Below are positions 1 to 11,501 of a stretch of 64,000 bases of DNA, one piece after another (position 1 is the stretch's first letter; the number at the start of each line of letters is the position of its first letter). The notes below the pieces were generated by a model. It did not search any database. It was not told the origin of the DNA and saw nothing but the letters and a program-made list of their open reading frames with translations. The DNA lies in contig OX155952.1 in the NCBI GenBank assembly GCA_944548615.1, positions 37,301,582 through 37,365,581 on the forward strand, read 5' to 3'. The stretch is from Micropterix aruncella (lineage: Eukaryota > Arthropoda > Insecta > Lepidoptera > Micropterigidae). The translations under genes and the position numbers were made by a program.

Positions 1-1
1 G

Positions 2-382
2 GAGAGAATAGAAAGCGTCCAAAAACGATTTATGAGACAATTAAACTACCGTCAATGCTTGGGACTGAACACGTACGAGGAGAGGATGAATAACTTCAAT
101 ATTACATCATTGGAGAACCGCCGTACCACGGCAGACATGGTATTATTACACAAAGTTATCCATAACAACGTGGACAACCCGTATTTCATACATAATCTAT
201 CTTTTCACGTTCCACCACGCGTGGCTCGCTTTCCCCGTACCTTCGAAGTCCCGCGCTTCCGTACTAGGTATGCCCAGAATTCCATCATGTACCGCTTAAT
301 GTCAACTTACGATAATCATTTCCAGAATATCGACCTATTTAACATGAAAGCTAGAATAAATTTAAGCAAAGCATATACTTAA
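2..382 (+). pseudogene. LINE ORF2 C-terminal end (jockey/CR1-like), cut by window start
   Basis: The frame is open from base 2 to the stop at 382. It reads as the region after the reverse transcriptase of a non-LTR retrotransposon. The start, IESVQKRFMRQ, is followed by a YEERMNNFNITSLENRR block and then a D-x(4)-LHK block, a layout typical of the tail of jockey/CR1-type ORF2 proteins. No reverse transcriptase catalytic motif is in view because it lies before the window. The internal Met at 32 is not a real start. The frame itself is undamaged here, so the source copy could be either full-length or 5'-truncated. The family call rests on pattern recognition, not on a search. Confidence 0.75.
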
Positions 383-774
383 AATTAATCGAAAATGCGA
401 CATAAACATTTCTCATGAGATACTTATGTCTTAGGGACTATTTGTTTTTTCGTTCTTTGTTCTTTAACTGTATATGATAGGTTTATATGATGGAGTATTT
501 TTTTCTTATTTTTCTTAACTTTTCAAATTTTTCAATTTTTTATTTTTTGTACTGCACATTATTACTTAAAATCTATTAACACCCATTCCTTCCTTTTCCT
601 TTCTTTTTCCCCTCCCAACCCCCACAGAATGCACTGTGTGTATTGGAGACTTAACTAACTAAAACTATTGTTGAAAGCATGTCATCGGCCAGAAATATTG
701 TATTTAATGTAATTGTAATATTTTTTTGTAGCGCTGTATGTTTTTCCCTGTTAAATAAATAAATAAATAAATTC
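383..774 (+). repeat. LINE 3' UTR with AAAT-type tail
   Basis: AT-rich sequence directly follows the LINE stop codon and ends in a short run of AAAT units at about 750-774. Such simple-sequence tails commonly mark the 3' end of jockey/CR1-type insertions. A different, GC-richer sequence starts just after it, so 774 is taken as the element end. Confidence 0.6.
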
Positions 775-799
775 TTTCTCCCATGGAGTGAACACAAAG

Positions 800-1180
800 A
801 CACCAAAATCCCGAGAGAGTCCAACGCCTTACCGCGAGGCACTGGGATGTAAATCCAGCGGGCCGCCTCGCGCCCTCACTAGACGGATGAACGAATTTCT
901 CCATCATCCAGTCTGTTCACAGATTCGAATACGCTTGCGCGGTCTCTACTACAATCGAAATTATAGCCGATCGTGGCGCCTTTCGCATGTAAATACCACA
1001 CGGGTTCGGGTGGCCAACGAATCGTTTCAAAGGTAGCTGACAATAGGTCAACAACCACCTCTGCTGCTTAAGAAACATACCAGACCGTTTTCAGACCCTC
1101 CCCGGTAATTCGCCGGATTGCACAGTCAGTTGGCCAACGCCGCACCATGCGCAAACCCCCAGTATCGCCCGAAGTATTCC
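800..1180 (+). repeat. Repeat A, diverged copy, forward
   Basis: This GC-rich stretch shares ordered blocks with the better A copies at 21555-22855. They include the GAGAGTCCAACGCCTTACCG block near 813 and the 'ggccaacgccgcac' block near 1132. It is more diverged than the other copies. No coding sense was found. Confidence 0.55.
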
Positions 1181-1639
1181 CCCAGATTGGAACAAAAAGG
1201 GGTTCTGTGGTTTCTGTGGGGCCATTCGTATTTCGGTGGCGCTACGGAAATCATAGAACTGCCAAAATAATATTTAGGAAAACAAAAGTTTACGCCATTT
1301 TTTACATTGCCCTCGCCCGCCTAGCCAACTTCCAACACCCCTTAATTTTCTCTGAGCTTTCTACTGCCCACGTGAAAGCGCCAACTCCCATAAGGCGACG
1401 TTCGCGACTACTTTAAGAAAGACTGGGGTTAACATCCACTACACTACTAGCGAAGTTGCTTCGATGAAGTACTAGTCGAAATTGACCGAAGTACGAAGAA
1501 CGTGGCTACACTGTCATGCAATCTCGCGAGGAGCTCAGTCGCCCGGCGGCGACCACCCGCTATAGCGTTCAATAGATAATGTTCAAGTGGGAGCTGCCGC
1601 TGCAATGTACCTTCTCGCGTACTATAACCACGTGCGTAT
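1181..1639. other. Unassigned GC-mixed sequence between A copies
   Basis: An 89-codon open frame lies at 1147-1416, but it shows no motif I recognise and straddles the end of an A copy. It is not called as a gene. The segment may be a further diverged part of the A family. Confidence 0.3.
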
Positions 1640-1868
1640 TTATCATTTGGGAGTTAATGGGCCCTTGCTGAGTTGGCCACGAAGACCCATTCTGTTCAGG
1701 GTCGGTCACACTCACGGGTCAACACCTATCCGACGGCCTCCACGCATGAAGTGCGAGCCTGGGTAGGACTCTGGCCTTATGGTCAGTTTCCCCTAGGAAT
1801 CAAACTTCTAGCGCTCCTGGACGGTCTGCGCACCGTGCGGCGTGAGCCAATCGACTGTGCACTCTGAC
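1640..1868 (-). repeat. Repeat A, partial copy, inverted
   Basis: Reads as the reverse complement of the last third of an A unit: the GGGTCGGTCACACTCACGGG block, the CCTAGGAATCAAAC block and the 'gagccaatcgactgtgcactc' region. It stops at the palindromic block that lies in the middle of forward copies and is followed directly by a forward copy. Confidence 0.7.
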
Positions 1869-1876
1869 TAACATAT

Positions 1877-2479
1877 TGAGATGTCAACCACAACGGGCGA
1901 ACCCGTCACCGCAGGACGTTTTAATGATTCATCGTTCTATCGACCGTGCAGTGAGCGTAGAAGACTTTGGACATTCAAATCCGACGTCTAGCTACGCCAC
2001 AACCCGCAAGAGACCAACGCCTTTACCGCGAGATAGCCAGTAATGGTACCTGGCGGGTCGACACTCGCGCCCTTGCTTCCAATTGTGACCAGATTTCTCC
2101 GGTCTCTCGTTTGGTTCCGAGTTCGAGGTCGCTTGCGCGTTCCTCTATCTTACGAAGCGGTGAAACGGTGTGCACCGAATCTATCGCGGACCAAGGCGTC
2201 CTTTGCCCGACTCTGAACCGGGATCGGATGGCCAATGGTCATTTCAAGAGCAGTCGCCGTAAGGTAGGCAACCACCCCCGCTCTATAGGAAACAATACAG
2301 TTCCCAGACTCCTCCGACTGTTAGTCGGAGAGCACAATCGATTGGCTTGCGCCGCTCGGTGCGCAGACCGTCCAGGAGCGCCAGAGGTTTGATTCCCAGG
2401 GGAGACTGGTTGACCCAGTGTCCTACCCAGGTTCGCACCCCATGCGTGGAGGCCATCGGATGGGTGTTGACCCGTGAGT
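1877..2479 (+). repeat. Repeat A, forward copy, split by the LTR retrotransposon
   Basis: Forward A unit running from the 'aaccacaacgggcga' block to CCCGTGAGT at 2471-2479. The LTR element begins at the next base and the rest of the unit resumes at 15635. The uninterrupted version of this junction is visible in A copies at about 22105 and 22790 (CCCGTGAGTGTGACCGACCC). The last four bases, GAGT at 2476-2479, are the target-site duplication. Confidence 0.85.
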
Positions 2480-4108
2480 TGTAATGATATAAAATCGAAC
2501 GCCTCCTGTCAAATAAAATACTTAATATCTAAACCAAAACAAAGCCATGTAAGCACACCTATTGCCATCTATACGCAGCAATGGGAAGGCAAGGGAATGG
2601 TCTTCAAAACGTAAACGTAGTAATTAGTCGATTCATTCATGATCCCAAAATTTAAATCAATTTCAAAACGTGTAGCGACATCTAGCGGCATACGCGAGAA
2701 ATGTTACCAGTCGATAAGTAGATAAACTGTAAAATAAATTTTACCGACGTTGACAGGGAATACAAAAATATATTAAAATAAGATTAAAACTCAATAAAAC
2801 AATGAAACGTTTATATATTCGTTAAAAATGAAGCGCAATAGCAATAAACCACTAAATAAAATAAAACTAAATAGGCTTTAGAGAAAAATAAAGGAAAAAT
2901 CGATGATTAAAAAAACGCCGAAATCACATACAAAAATGGGTCTTCAAAAGATGCATGATAGAAACACAGGATATTTAGAAAGATTTCAGCGACGACACGC
3001 ACTATAGACGTAGTATAGAATAAGCACTATCTTCTGAAACGAAAGTAGAACCTGAAAACAGAATAAATAGTTAGCAATAGATTTAAATATCGCCGGGAAC
3101 GAATTCGCAGCCGACCTCGAAGTGACAGTTCAATGTATGATTAAATTGTCGTACTTTTACAAGAAAAATCGCCACTATAGACGATAATGCTAATTACAGC
3201 CAACATAGATAGAACACACAGTAGATAGACCTACTAGAATAAAGCCAATGAAATGAGCTATTTTATGAAGCAGAGCATATATTCTGTACGATGGTTTACA
3301 GGGAGAATTTAATGTTTGAAACTGAATAAATGACGATTTGACGGAAAAATAAATCGGAATTAACCACGGCAAGAAAGTGTTGCCATGTTTTGACATCAAA
3401 TAGAGTCGGAATATCGTACAAATTTTTATCACTAGAGGCGCTGTAGTTCAGAAATAAAGGAAATTTTAAGGTGGACCACTAACAAAAAACAGACGAGCGT
3501 CTCAAGGAGCGTCATATGCATATTTGGCGGGAAGTTTTGGAGGGAAAGCCATATCTAAAAAAACCGACGATAATACAAATATTAGAGTATACAGAACGAA
3601 GAAGCCAGTTAAAAAGGTCATAGGTGACATATTTTTAAAGGAAACGGATGAGTAATTTCGATGTAAAGAATTGTTTTCAAAATGGGTCACTGAAAAACCT
3701 ACTAACGCCGAATAACTTTTTATAAAAACCATATAGGATTATAGTAGAAAAAAATGAATAATAATAGCCGTAATAGTTAATGAAATAGACATACTTTTTG
3801 GAAAAATATACACGTACCTTTAGAAGCACATAGCGCCGCGAGGAGGCAACATAAAATTAATATATATGCAGAAATTAGATACTGGGGATACAGATTATAA
3901 GGGAAAAATAAGGAAATCAGCTCAAATGAGTGAATTAAAGAAATAAGAGTGCAAAAATAGCTCGATGTGCACGAAATGGTACGGAACCCCAATGCGGAAA
4001 AACGATAGTTGGTAACCAGACAGAAAAAGCATGATGGCCGCGTTATTTTGCATAGGAAGGGGGTGAAAAGCACATCTAAAAATGGAGAAATTGCCGTATT
4101 TTGAAGGG

Positions 4109-4147
4109 TATAAAAAGGCGGTGGGCGATGCCAAAATCAATTCAGTT
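4109..4147 (+). promoter_or_regulatory. Candidate LTR core promoter (TATA box plus initiator)
   Basis: TATAAAAAG starts at 4109 and TCAGTT, the arthropod initiator consensus, is at 4142-4147. The spacing from the first T of the TATA box to the initiator A is 35 bases, slightly longer than the usual 30-31. If used, the U3/R border would be near 4144. The 3' LTR copy is at 13132-13170. Confidence 0.5.
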
Positions 4148-4230
4148 TACCAGGAGATCCACCGCGTAATAACCTCGTCACCCAAACGTCGAAAAAGTGC
4201 CGGAAAATGTAAAAGTTCAAGTTAAAACGA

Positions 4231-4263
4231 GGGAATGTGGGCAGAAATGCTGTCCACATTCCC
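4231..4263 (+). other. Stem-loop in the predicted LTR leader
   Basis: GGGAATGTGGGCAG and CTGTCCACATTCCC flank a 5-base loop. All 14 positions pair as RNA (one is G-U). It lies about 90 bases after the predicted transcription start, so it would be in the R region of the transcript. The copy in the 3' LTR is at 13254-13286. Its function is unknown. Confidence 0.6.
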
Positions 4264-4327
4264 ATAAAAATCATGTAGAATCTAAGTGAAGTTTTTTTAA
4301 CACATATTTATTTTATTAGAAGCGGTA

Positions 4328-4657
4328 CATCAAATATTTGGCGGGAAAGCAACAAAATTAAACAGTGCTAAAAATTCGACGAGAAATCGACGTAAAAACA
4401 GTAAAAACCCTCTATAAGAGACGCCACGTACATCAATTATTTGGCGGGAAAGCAAAAATATTAAACAGTGCTAAAAAATCGCAGAGAGATCGACGTAATA
4501 ACAGTAAAAAACCCTTTATAAGCGACGCCACGTACATCAATTATTTGGCGGGAAAGCAACAATATTAACCAGTGCTAAGATTCGACGAAAGATCGACTTA
4601 ATAACAGTAAAAAACACATTTATATAGACGCCACGTACATCAAATTTTGGCGGGAAA
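4328..4657 (+). promoter_or_regulatory. 103-bp tandem repeat with E2F-like sites and TATA-like boxes
   Basis: Units start at 4328, 4431, 4535 and 4638 (spacing 103, 104, 103; the last is partial). Each carries TTTGGCGGGAAA, at 4337-4348, 4440-4451, 4544-4555 and 4646-4657. This fits the E2F/DP site TTTSSCGC read on the other strand. Each full unit also carries a TATA-like string (ctataagag, tataagcg, tatataga) about 80 bases further on, followed by ACGCCACGTACATCAA. A related site with one mismatch is at 3523-3534. The array is repeated in the 3' LTR at 13351-13680. Binding is inferred from the motif only. Confidence 0.6.
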
Positions 4658-5265
4658 ACATAAGCATGCAGAATCAAATAGTAGCAAGATAGAAGAAAAA
4701 TTAAAGATATTCTTTTTAAATAAACATTCACGAGGAGATCATATAAATGAACCAAGACAGACATTCGCAATAGATTTCGAATCACAAAGACAACTTCAAA
4801 TCAATTACATCTTTCAACAGAACGGGGCGAAAACAATCGTACGAGACGGCCGACATCCCTACGATGCAGCTGTCAAAATTTAAAAAACAGTTTGTTGTTG
4901 TTATGTGTTAGTTATTAAGAAGTGTATAAAGGTGTTAAATTAGTGTAAGGTATGTGATATTGGATTGGATGGCTGCTTAATACAAGTAAGATTGTTCAAA
5001 TTATTATAATTGCAGTATATCCGTGCGTTATAACTGCCGAAGCTGGCCATACTTATAAAACTTGTTATTGTTGATAGTTTTTTTATATATTATGCAAATA
5101 TGTATGTTGTCATAAGTATGAATAAGATTAATGCGTCTTAGACTGTTTCGCGCTATAATTGAAATAGAAAGCCAATACCATCTGCTTTTCGTACTGCCGC
5201 TACTACATTGTTAGCGTGAACCTTTTTTTTATAAGGCCAGTACTTGATTGGGACTGCAGGCCGTC

Positions 5266-5271
5266 AATAAA
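5266..5271 (+). terminator. Candidate polyadenylation signal AATAAA in the LTR
   Basis: AATAAA in a mixed-composition stretch after the predicted start. If used in the 3' LTR copy (14289-14294) it would place the R/U5 border shortly downstream. Several other AATAAA strings occur in the AT-rich LTR, so this choice is tentative. Confidence 0.3.
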
Positions 5272-6438
5272 AGACGAAGCCTCATTGATTGAGATACTTG
5301 AAACTGCCTGGTTTCACGTGAGACAAAGTCCGTGAACCAGCGTAGCGATAAACTAAGAAAAAATGTATATATGTATGTCGTAATTCACTCTACATACCAT
5401 TAATTTAGGATATGATAAGTTTTTTTGTGCTATATTGCGTATTGTCATATTATCATGTTATTGTTATTTAATGCAAAGCTACAAAGAGAGCCATAATATA
5501 TGTAAATGAATTGTATCAACTAAAAATTTTATTTTACAATATATCGAATATTTTGCCGGAAAAAGTGTTCATATTTTTTAATCAAAAGAATACCATACCT
5601 GAGAATACAAATAGACTGAGCTAAATCATAAGTAGAAATTGATTCGATAGATCAGATGCAGCACTAACGGATGAACGAACGCAGTAATGGAGTAAGCGGG
5701 ATTGGCGCCTTTACTATAAATTTATCTCGTTATCCAATATATAAAAAATATAACTCCTGAGTTCACAACGCCCTGACGGAAGACTGTAGCATCCGTCAGT
5801 GTGATAAATAGTGCAGCGACAAATCAAACAAAGTCAGTTATTCAGTAATGATCAACAGCGTACTTATAAGGACATTATAAAAAAACCCAGCTGATTGGAG
5901 CAATCGTCAACTGATATTGAGAAAGTGACTTAAAACTATTAGCATACATTGATCTGGAAGTATTTAACTATAGAACACCTTTGATAATCCACCATATAAG
6001 AATTGTGTCATAGAACACCAAAAATCAATATTATTCTTCGGCATAAGATCTTAAAAGTGTATGTTACAAGCCGATCCTAATTTATAAACCTCAAATTGAT
6101 TCAAACTATCTAAAACCAAGTGCATAAGGGTCTAACAAATTGGTCTAGACACATAGAATACTCCTTATTATTCTTCTTCTTCTTTTGGAGAATACATTTT
6201 AGTCAGGACAGGAGAATTTCATATATGAGGGAGATCGTAGAAGAGAAAACAGGGCTATTCACTTGAAATCTCTATTCTCTGCATACTTTGAATATCTTTA
6301 TACATATATTAGCATCATCCTCTTCTTCTAGTCACTTCTCCGTTCAATCTTCTTCATCAAGCGCTTATCGCTGATGATACATCGCGCGCACGTTTAAATA
6401 AGTAGTAATAAAATAAGTAAAAAATAAACGCTACAAAA

Positions 6439-6459
6439 TGGCTTGCCCAAAGTGGGGCC
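6439..6459 (+). other. Degenerate primer-binding-site copy inside the LTR
   Basis: The context GCTACA-AAA-TGGC at 6430-6442 matches the true LTR/PBS junction at 6606-6618. It is followed by a decayed version of the tRNA-Lys site, with CCCAA-A-GTGGGGCC at about 6446-6459. It lies 176 bases before the real junction. It looks like a former LTR end plus PBS now inside the LTR, and it is also present in the 3' LTR near 15462. Confidence 0.7.
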
Positions 6460-6614
6460 AATCATGATCATTGCGAGATATTGTCATCTTACATCTTACA
6501 TTATATAAATTATATTATATTAAAAGTAAAATACAAATAAAATACGAACAAATTATACAAATTAAATTAAAAATTAATAAATTAAAAAATCAATTCTCTA
6601 CAATTGCTACAAAA

Positions 6615-6632
6615 TGGCGCCCAACGTGGGGC
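6615..6632 (+). other. Primer-binding site, tRNA-Lys
   Basis: TGGCGCCCAACGTGGGGC begins 3 bases after the LTR end at 6611. It is complementary to the 3' end of the insect tRNA-Lys as I recall it (ending in CCCACGTTGGGCGCCA). This primer is common among arthropod Ty3/gypsy elements. The match is full length, consistent with an element that recently completed reverse transcription. Confidence 0.88.
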
Positions 6633-7282
6633 CTGATTAAAACATTTTAAAGTGAACGGGAACTACTTAGTAGAACATAAACATAGTAATAATTAATACT
6701 TTTGAATAAATATCGTTCGTTCATCGGTGAGGCTAATAAATATATAGATACTATCATTGGATGATAATATCATTGGATGTTAATACATGTATATATTGGT
6801 TCTTTTTGTGAGTTTTGGCGAGGAATTTGAAATTTCACTCGCGAATATTTTATGGTTTGCTTGTTTGTTTTTTGAGTGTTGACAATAAGGTCGCACCACA
6901 TATATGATAAATGTTAAGTTGTAATTACTATCTAGCAAATACTATAATATTGTTTTTCTGTGTTACGGTGATACCATCGCACAGATCATCTTGAATGTTT
7001 TGATGTTATCTTGTTAAATATTTGCAATATTAGCAAGTGAGTTATATCTGAGGTTGATTATAAGATATATAATATTATAAGATATAATAATAAACCCCGT
7101 TCTGCGAAAGGTGCGAATTAATATTTTTATGCGAATCTTAATTATTAATTTTCTTTATAAATGTTCTGTCTTGTCTGCATAAATTATTATAATATCATCT
7201 CGTGAAGTGCAAAATAAATATAAAATATTATCATAATAAATAAAAAGATTTCCAATATAGAAAAATAATAATAATATAAATA

Positions 7283-8569
7283 ATGTCGTATACGGCATCA
7301 ACGTCAAAAAGACGACGACTAGCATTAGATATTGAGCAGGGCCGTATTAGGAGCATGTTCGATAGGGAGCTTAGCCCGCATAATTCCTTATATGAGTATA
7401 ATAGATTATCAGAGCAAGCAGCTGATCAGGCTTTTATAGATAAGGAAAGAGAGAATATGGCTAATATAATAAAAAATTTAGAAGAACAGTTGAAGGAGGC
7501 AACGATAAATAATAATAATATCGCTTTAAATGAAAATAATACAAATAAAATAATAAAGCAGGAAGGTGCATATGTGCCACCAACTGCGGGAAATATAAAT
7601 GATGTGTTTCGTTGGGGAATTAAGTTTACCGGAGAAGGATCAGTATTGGATTTCATTGAGACGTGCGAGGATAGATTGAGGTCTCGACGCGTTAGCGGAA
7701 ATACATTAGTAGAATCATTTACCGAATTATTAACTGGACCCGCATTGAAATGGTTTCGTTCAATGAGAACCGATCAGTTGACATGGTCCGAAATAAAGAG
7801 GAAGTTAATCGAGCGTTTTGAAGCTTTGAATTACCAAATTAAAATGGATAGTCACATAAGAAATCTAAAACAAAAGCCCCAACAGAGCATAGAAGAGTAT
7901 ATGACCGAGGTTAGAGGTTTCATCGCACTATTGCGTGAAACAATAAAAGATACAATTTTATTAGAAATACTAAAAATAAATGTTGCCGATCGTTATAAGC
8001 CCATATTAGGCGCACAAATTCTGACTACTGTCGAAGAGCTCGTAAAGTATGCGAAAAACTTTGAGCAATACATAAATAAAGAGGAAGCTAACCCAATTAA
8101 AGAAGTATATCGCGGAAATTATAAGAAACCGATGGTCGCGACGGTTATAGAAAAGAATAACTATAATCAAAATAAGCGCTATAATGACTTTCCTAGGAAT
8201 GACCAGCGCAATACAAATGATATGCCGTTTAACAATAATAGATTCCAAACATCAGGTAGAGGGCGCGGAAACATGAATCGTGGGCGCGGGGGATATAACT
8301 TCTCCGGACAGAGTAGAATTGTGAACGAGATTAGATGTTTGAAATGTGAGGAAGTAGGTCATCACTTCACCACATGCCGGCAAATAAGGGGTAAAATCTG
8401 TTTCGGGTGTCGTGCGGAGGGCGTGACAAAATTTGAATGCGCCCGATGCAATGATAATAAGGGGATATCAAATATAAATAATATAAATAGAACGTCGGGA
8501 GATGTAAAGAACGATCAAGATTCGGTAGTGAGATCAGTCTCTCGTCAGGAGAATTCGGGAAACGAATAG
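7283..8569 (+). CDS. gag: Gag polyprotein of the LTR retrotransposon
   Basis: 428-residue structural protein that would package the element RNA into particles. An N-terminal basic stretch (KRRR at 9-12) precedes a coiled-coil-prone, Asn-rich segment (50-95). A Retrotrans_gag-like capsid region spans about 108-262, with the family signature ALKWFRS at 154 and WSEIKRKLIERF at 168-179. A linker rich in Arg/Gly/Asn (RGRGNMNRGRGG, 326-337) leads to a CCHC zinc knuckle at C352-C355-H360-C365. A second knuckle-like motif (C373, C376, C386) has Val381 where His is expected. The Met at 7283 follows a long leader and has no better upstream alternative. The frame ends at a clean stop and no pol frame follows, so there is no Gag-Pol frameshift product here. 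Frame integrity suggests Gag is still made. Confidence 0.88.
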   Translation: MSYTASTSKRRRLALDIEQGRIRSMFDRELSPHNSLYEYNRLSEQAADQAFIDKERENMANIIKNLEEQLKEATINNNNIALNENNTNKIIKQEGAYVPPTAGNINDVFRWGIKFTGEGSVLDFIETCEDRLRSRRVSGNTLVESFTELLTGPALKWFRSMRTDQLTWSEIKRKLIERFEALNYQIKMDSHIRNLKQKPQQSIEEYMTEVRGFIALLRETIKDTILLEILKINVADRYKPILGAQILTTVEELVKYAKNFEQYINKEEANPIKEVYRGNYKKPMVATVIEKNNYNQNKRYNDFPRNDQRNTNDMPFNNNRFQTSGRGRGNMNRGRGGYNFSGQSRIVNEIRCLKCEEVGHHFTTCRQIRGKICFGCRAEGVTKFECARCNDNKGISNINNINRTSGDVKNDQDSVVRSVSRQENSGNE

Positions 8570-11488
8570 AAGGCACTCCGTTGGGAAGATTTCATATCAA
8601 AGATTTAATGAAGGTTAGCGGACGGTGTTAAAACTTACAAGTTATTATATATACATAGAGTGCAAAGATAATGTCATTATTATTATAGAGCAGAGATACG
8701 CAACCTTTTGTTAAAATATATTTTAAAATGCCTATTTTTATTCAGCGCTACTCATAGTGACTGACGATTAATAATTTATTATGATGTTCTTTTAAGGGAC
8801 ATAACCATAAGTAGTTTGCTTGTATTATATGAATAGTCAATGAATTATATTATAGTAAACATACCATTTAATTACTGCCTATCAGTACCTTGTAACAATA
8901 TTCATTCCATCCTGACCCGCATCCTATTCATAATCCTCAACCACCAATCCTACTCACATTCCTCAACTACCAACTCCATTATTCCACAAACCTTACTTAC
9001 ACTGTACTGAAACGTTTTAACTTTTTGAGTCGTCATTAAAAATTTGCTTTTAAGCAAGGCGTTGACATTTCATAGGACAAGAGGATAATTAGTTTAAAGT
9101 AGTTACACATAATTAAATATATATGTATGTATATAAATATATATATATATATATATATACATACATATACTATATGACAGAGGGAGTTAGCAACATCCGC
9201 TAATCAAAATATCATTAGAGAAGGGAAATTTAAAAACATTATAATATAAATAATAGTGGACAACATGTCTCACTACATAATAAATATATAAATAAATAAA
9301 TTAAAGATAGACATCACGTAGTCGAAGTCAACGACACCGGAGGTTAACGACAATAATAGTTAAACCTAAAGGGTATTTTAATAATATAATAATAATAAAT
9401 AACCATATACGGAATAACGTTGATTATATACCGTAAAATAATGAGGATGAAAATATGTTCTGTGGTAAAATTTTATAATAATGAAGTCTTGTGTGGTATA
9501 AACCCGCGACAAGATATAAATATATTTTTTTTGTTATCAAGATATTTTAGAGTAGTTAAATATGGAAATATAATAGAGACAAATATTATGATAAAAATAT
9601 AATAACGTGTGCCATATAGTACATGTCCGGTTATCGATGTATATGGAGGATAACAAATATATGTTTAATAAAAGTATTAGGGAGCTAAACCTTATACCAT
9701 AATATAGATACGTATGTCATATAACATACGTACGGTTATCGATTTGTAGGGAGGATAACGATATATAAAGATAACAACGATGTGGCAGTAAATGATCTTG
9801 GGTTGATAATGATGATTTTTCGGTGGGTCTGAAGACTGACATGTCGGCGAACAAGCCATAGGACTGCAGGGCTAGGACGGATGTTTTTTTGTTAGGAGTT
9901 TATAATAGGAGTGATTCATGACGCTCCGGAATGCCTGGCGACGGTTTAAATAGGTTCGTCCAATAATCCGAAGCGCAGGGTTCCAAAATAATGCAACGAG
10001 TTGAGTGCGTTGGCATTTTCCCCAGGGCTGCTAGATAAGGAGATAATATTCGATTATAGGCTGATATGGGTCCTCTCACGAGCTCGTGTAGATTGGGACG
10101 GGGGTTTTGGAAGATAGGAGATATAATAATTATTATCTATAATATTTAGTTGAGAAGTTGAAATAAATATATAGAAGTTTCTAAATTAGTTTAAATATTG
10201 GAGGAGATATACAGTAACGTTCCAAAAGAATGAGGCGAAGTATGAAGACGCAATTTTAACTTAAAGAATATCTAACATGAGATGGAGACGATGACGGGTT
10301 GTGATTTTGGTATGAAGAGATGTATGAAGAGGCCACACGAAAGGGAATGGATGAAAGATAGTGGACTGAAAAGGATAAGAGAACATCCCGGATTCTGACT
10401 TATTACATGAGAAGTAGCTTCAACATAAAAAAATCTGATATCAGTAAATGCACAGCAATAGTCCAGTTTAGTATACATACGTTAGGTTACCCATAATTTA
10501 GCTATACAGACGGTGTAAGTTCGGCGTGAAAATTCATACCAGTTATAATATTTTTTTAAATATGATATATCCCATGCTTAGGTACGAACTTTGGTTTGTA
10601 CGTCAAGGTCGAGTACTCAGGTCAGTGGCCTAGGGCGAATATTTAATTATAGTACCCAAGAGACTCGCCAGGGCATTCGCATATTCAACATAGTTAGTGA
10701 GTTAGACAGAATAAAGTTTCAGGTGACGCCCGTGTAAGGATTTAAAAATTCATCGGTTAGCGCACGCGTGATTCGGAGAAAGAAATGAAATTAATTTAGA
10801 CTTTTCAACGGAAGGAAGTAGTATTTATATATAACTATATTATTGATAATATAGCGAGAGAGATGAAACAAGTAGGCGGAGATGTGATCGAGGACTCGGA
10901 AGTAATTCTGTTGAGCAGGTGCACATTGAAGTGAAAGAGAGAGATTGAAAGTTGGATTATTATCATACGTATATCAATATTATTAATATATGATACTGAG
11001 AATTTATAATTTTTTTTAGGGAATAAAGCAGTAGTTGCTCTAAAAAAATAATCAATTGAGAATGTTATTGAATACAAGTAGATTAATTAAACCACAGAAC
11101 ATAACATAACGAACTCAAATATAATATAATATGATGAACTCAAAGTATAATACGATGCGTTGAATTTAAAGTATAACATAATATGATGAAAGCTGGATAT
11201 AAATATAGGATATAACCTGAATGAGGAGATGTAATAAAATAAAAAAGAATGAATACATAATCTAAATAAATATAATGAGGATAATATAAGGGGGATTTAT
11301 AAATATGATGACACATCAATAGACATAATATCAAATGAAATAATATAGTACAAAATGGGAGATAAGAAATAATAAGAGAGCGACATGAAGCGATAACAAA
11401 ATATTTTTATAACCAAGAGCTAAAGTAAGAACTGGTTGACTACACGTATGATGAAGTCATGTGGTTCCTCGAGGGCGAGCAACGATCT
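8570..11488. other. Non-coding internal region of the LTR element
   Basis: About 2.9 kb where pol would be expected, but no protease, reverse transcriptase or integrase motif was seen in any frame and no long open frame exists. It holds a short TA/TACA repeat at 9118-9175. Two imperfect copies of a block built around GGTTATCGAT and GGATAACAA/G lie near 9605-9665 and 9708-9765. The sequence may serve as spacer or packaging signal; its origin was not recognised. Confidence 0.7.
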
Positions 11489-11498
11489 GGGGAGGGGG
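11489..11498 (+). other. Polypurine tract
   Basis: GGGGAGGGGG, followed by TAT, ends directly at the 3' LTR start (11502). A purine run in this position primes plus-strand DNA synthesis in LTR retroelements. Confidence 0.85.
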
Positions 11499-11501
11499 TA
11501 T

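Larger units (their letters stand above)
2480..6611 (+). repeat. 5' LTR (4,132 bp)
   Basis: TG...CA-bounded repeat with termini TGTAATG and GCTACA. Ty3/gypsy LTRs are usually a few hundred bases to about 2 kb, so this is very long. It holds a TATA/initiator pair near 4109-4147, a hairpin at 4231, a 103-bp tandem repeat with E2F-like sites at 4328-4657, an AATAAA at 5266 and a degenerate primer-binding-site copy at 6439. The short open frames inside it occur in both LTRs only because the LTRs are duplicates. They show no protein signature. Confidence 0.93.

Noticed and set aside
3190..4883. Several 60-100 codon frames in the LTR, repeated at 12213-13906
   Set aside because: Their duplication only reflects the two LTRs. 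None shows a domain and AT-rich composition explains them.
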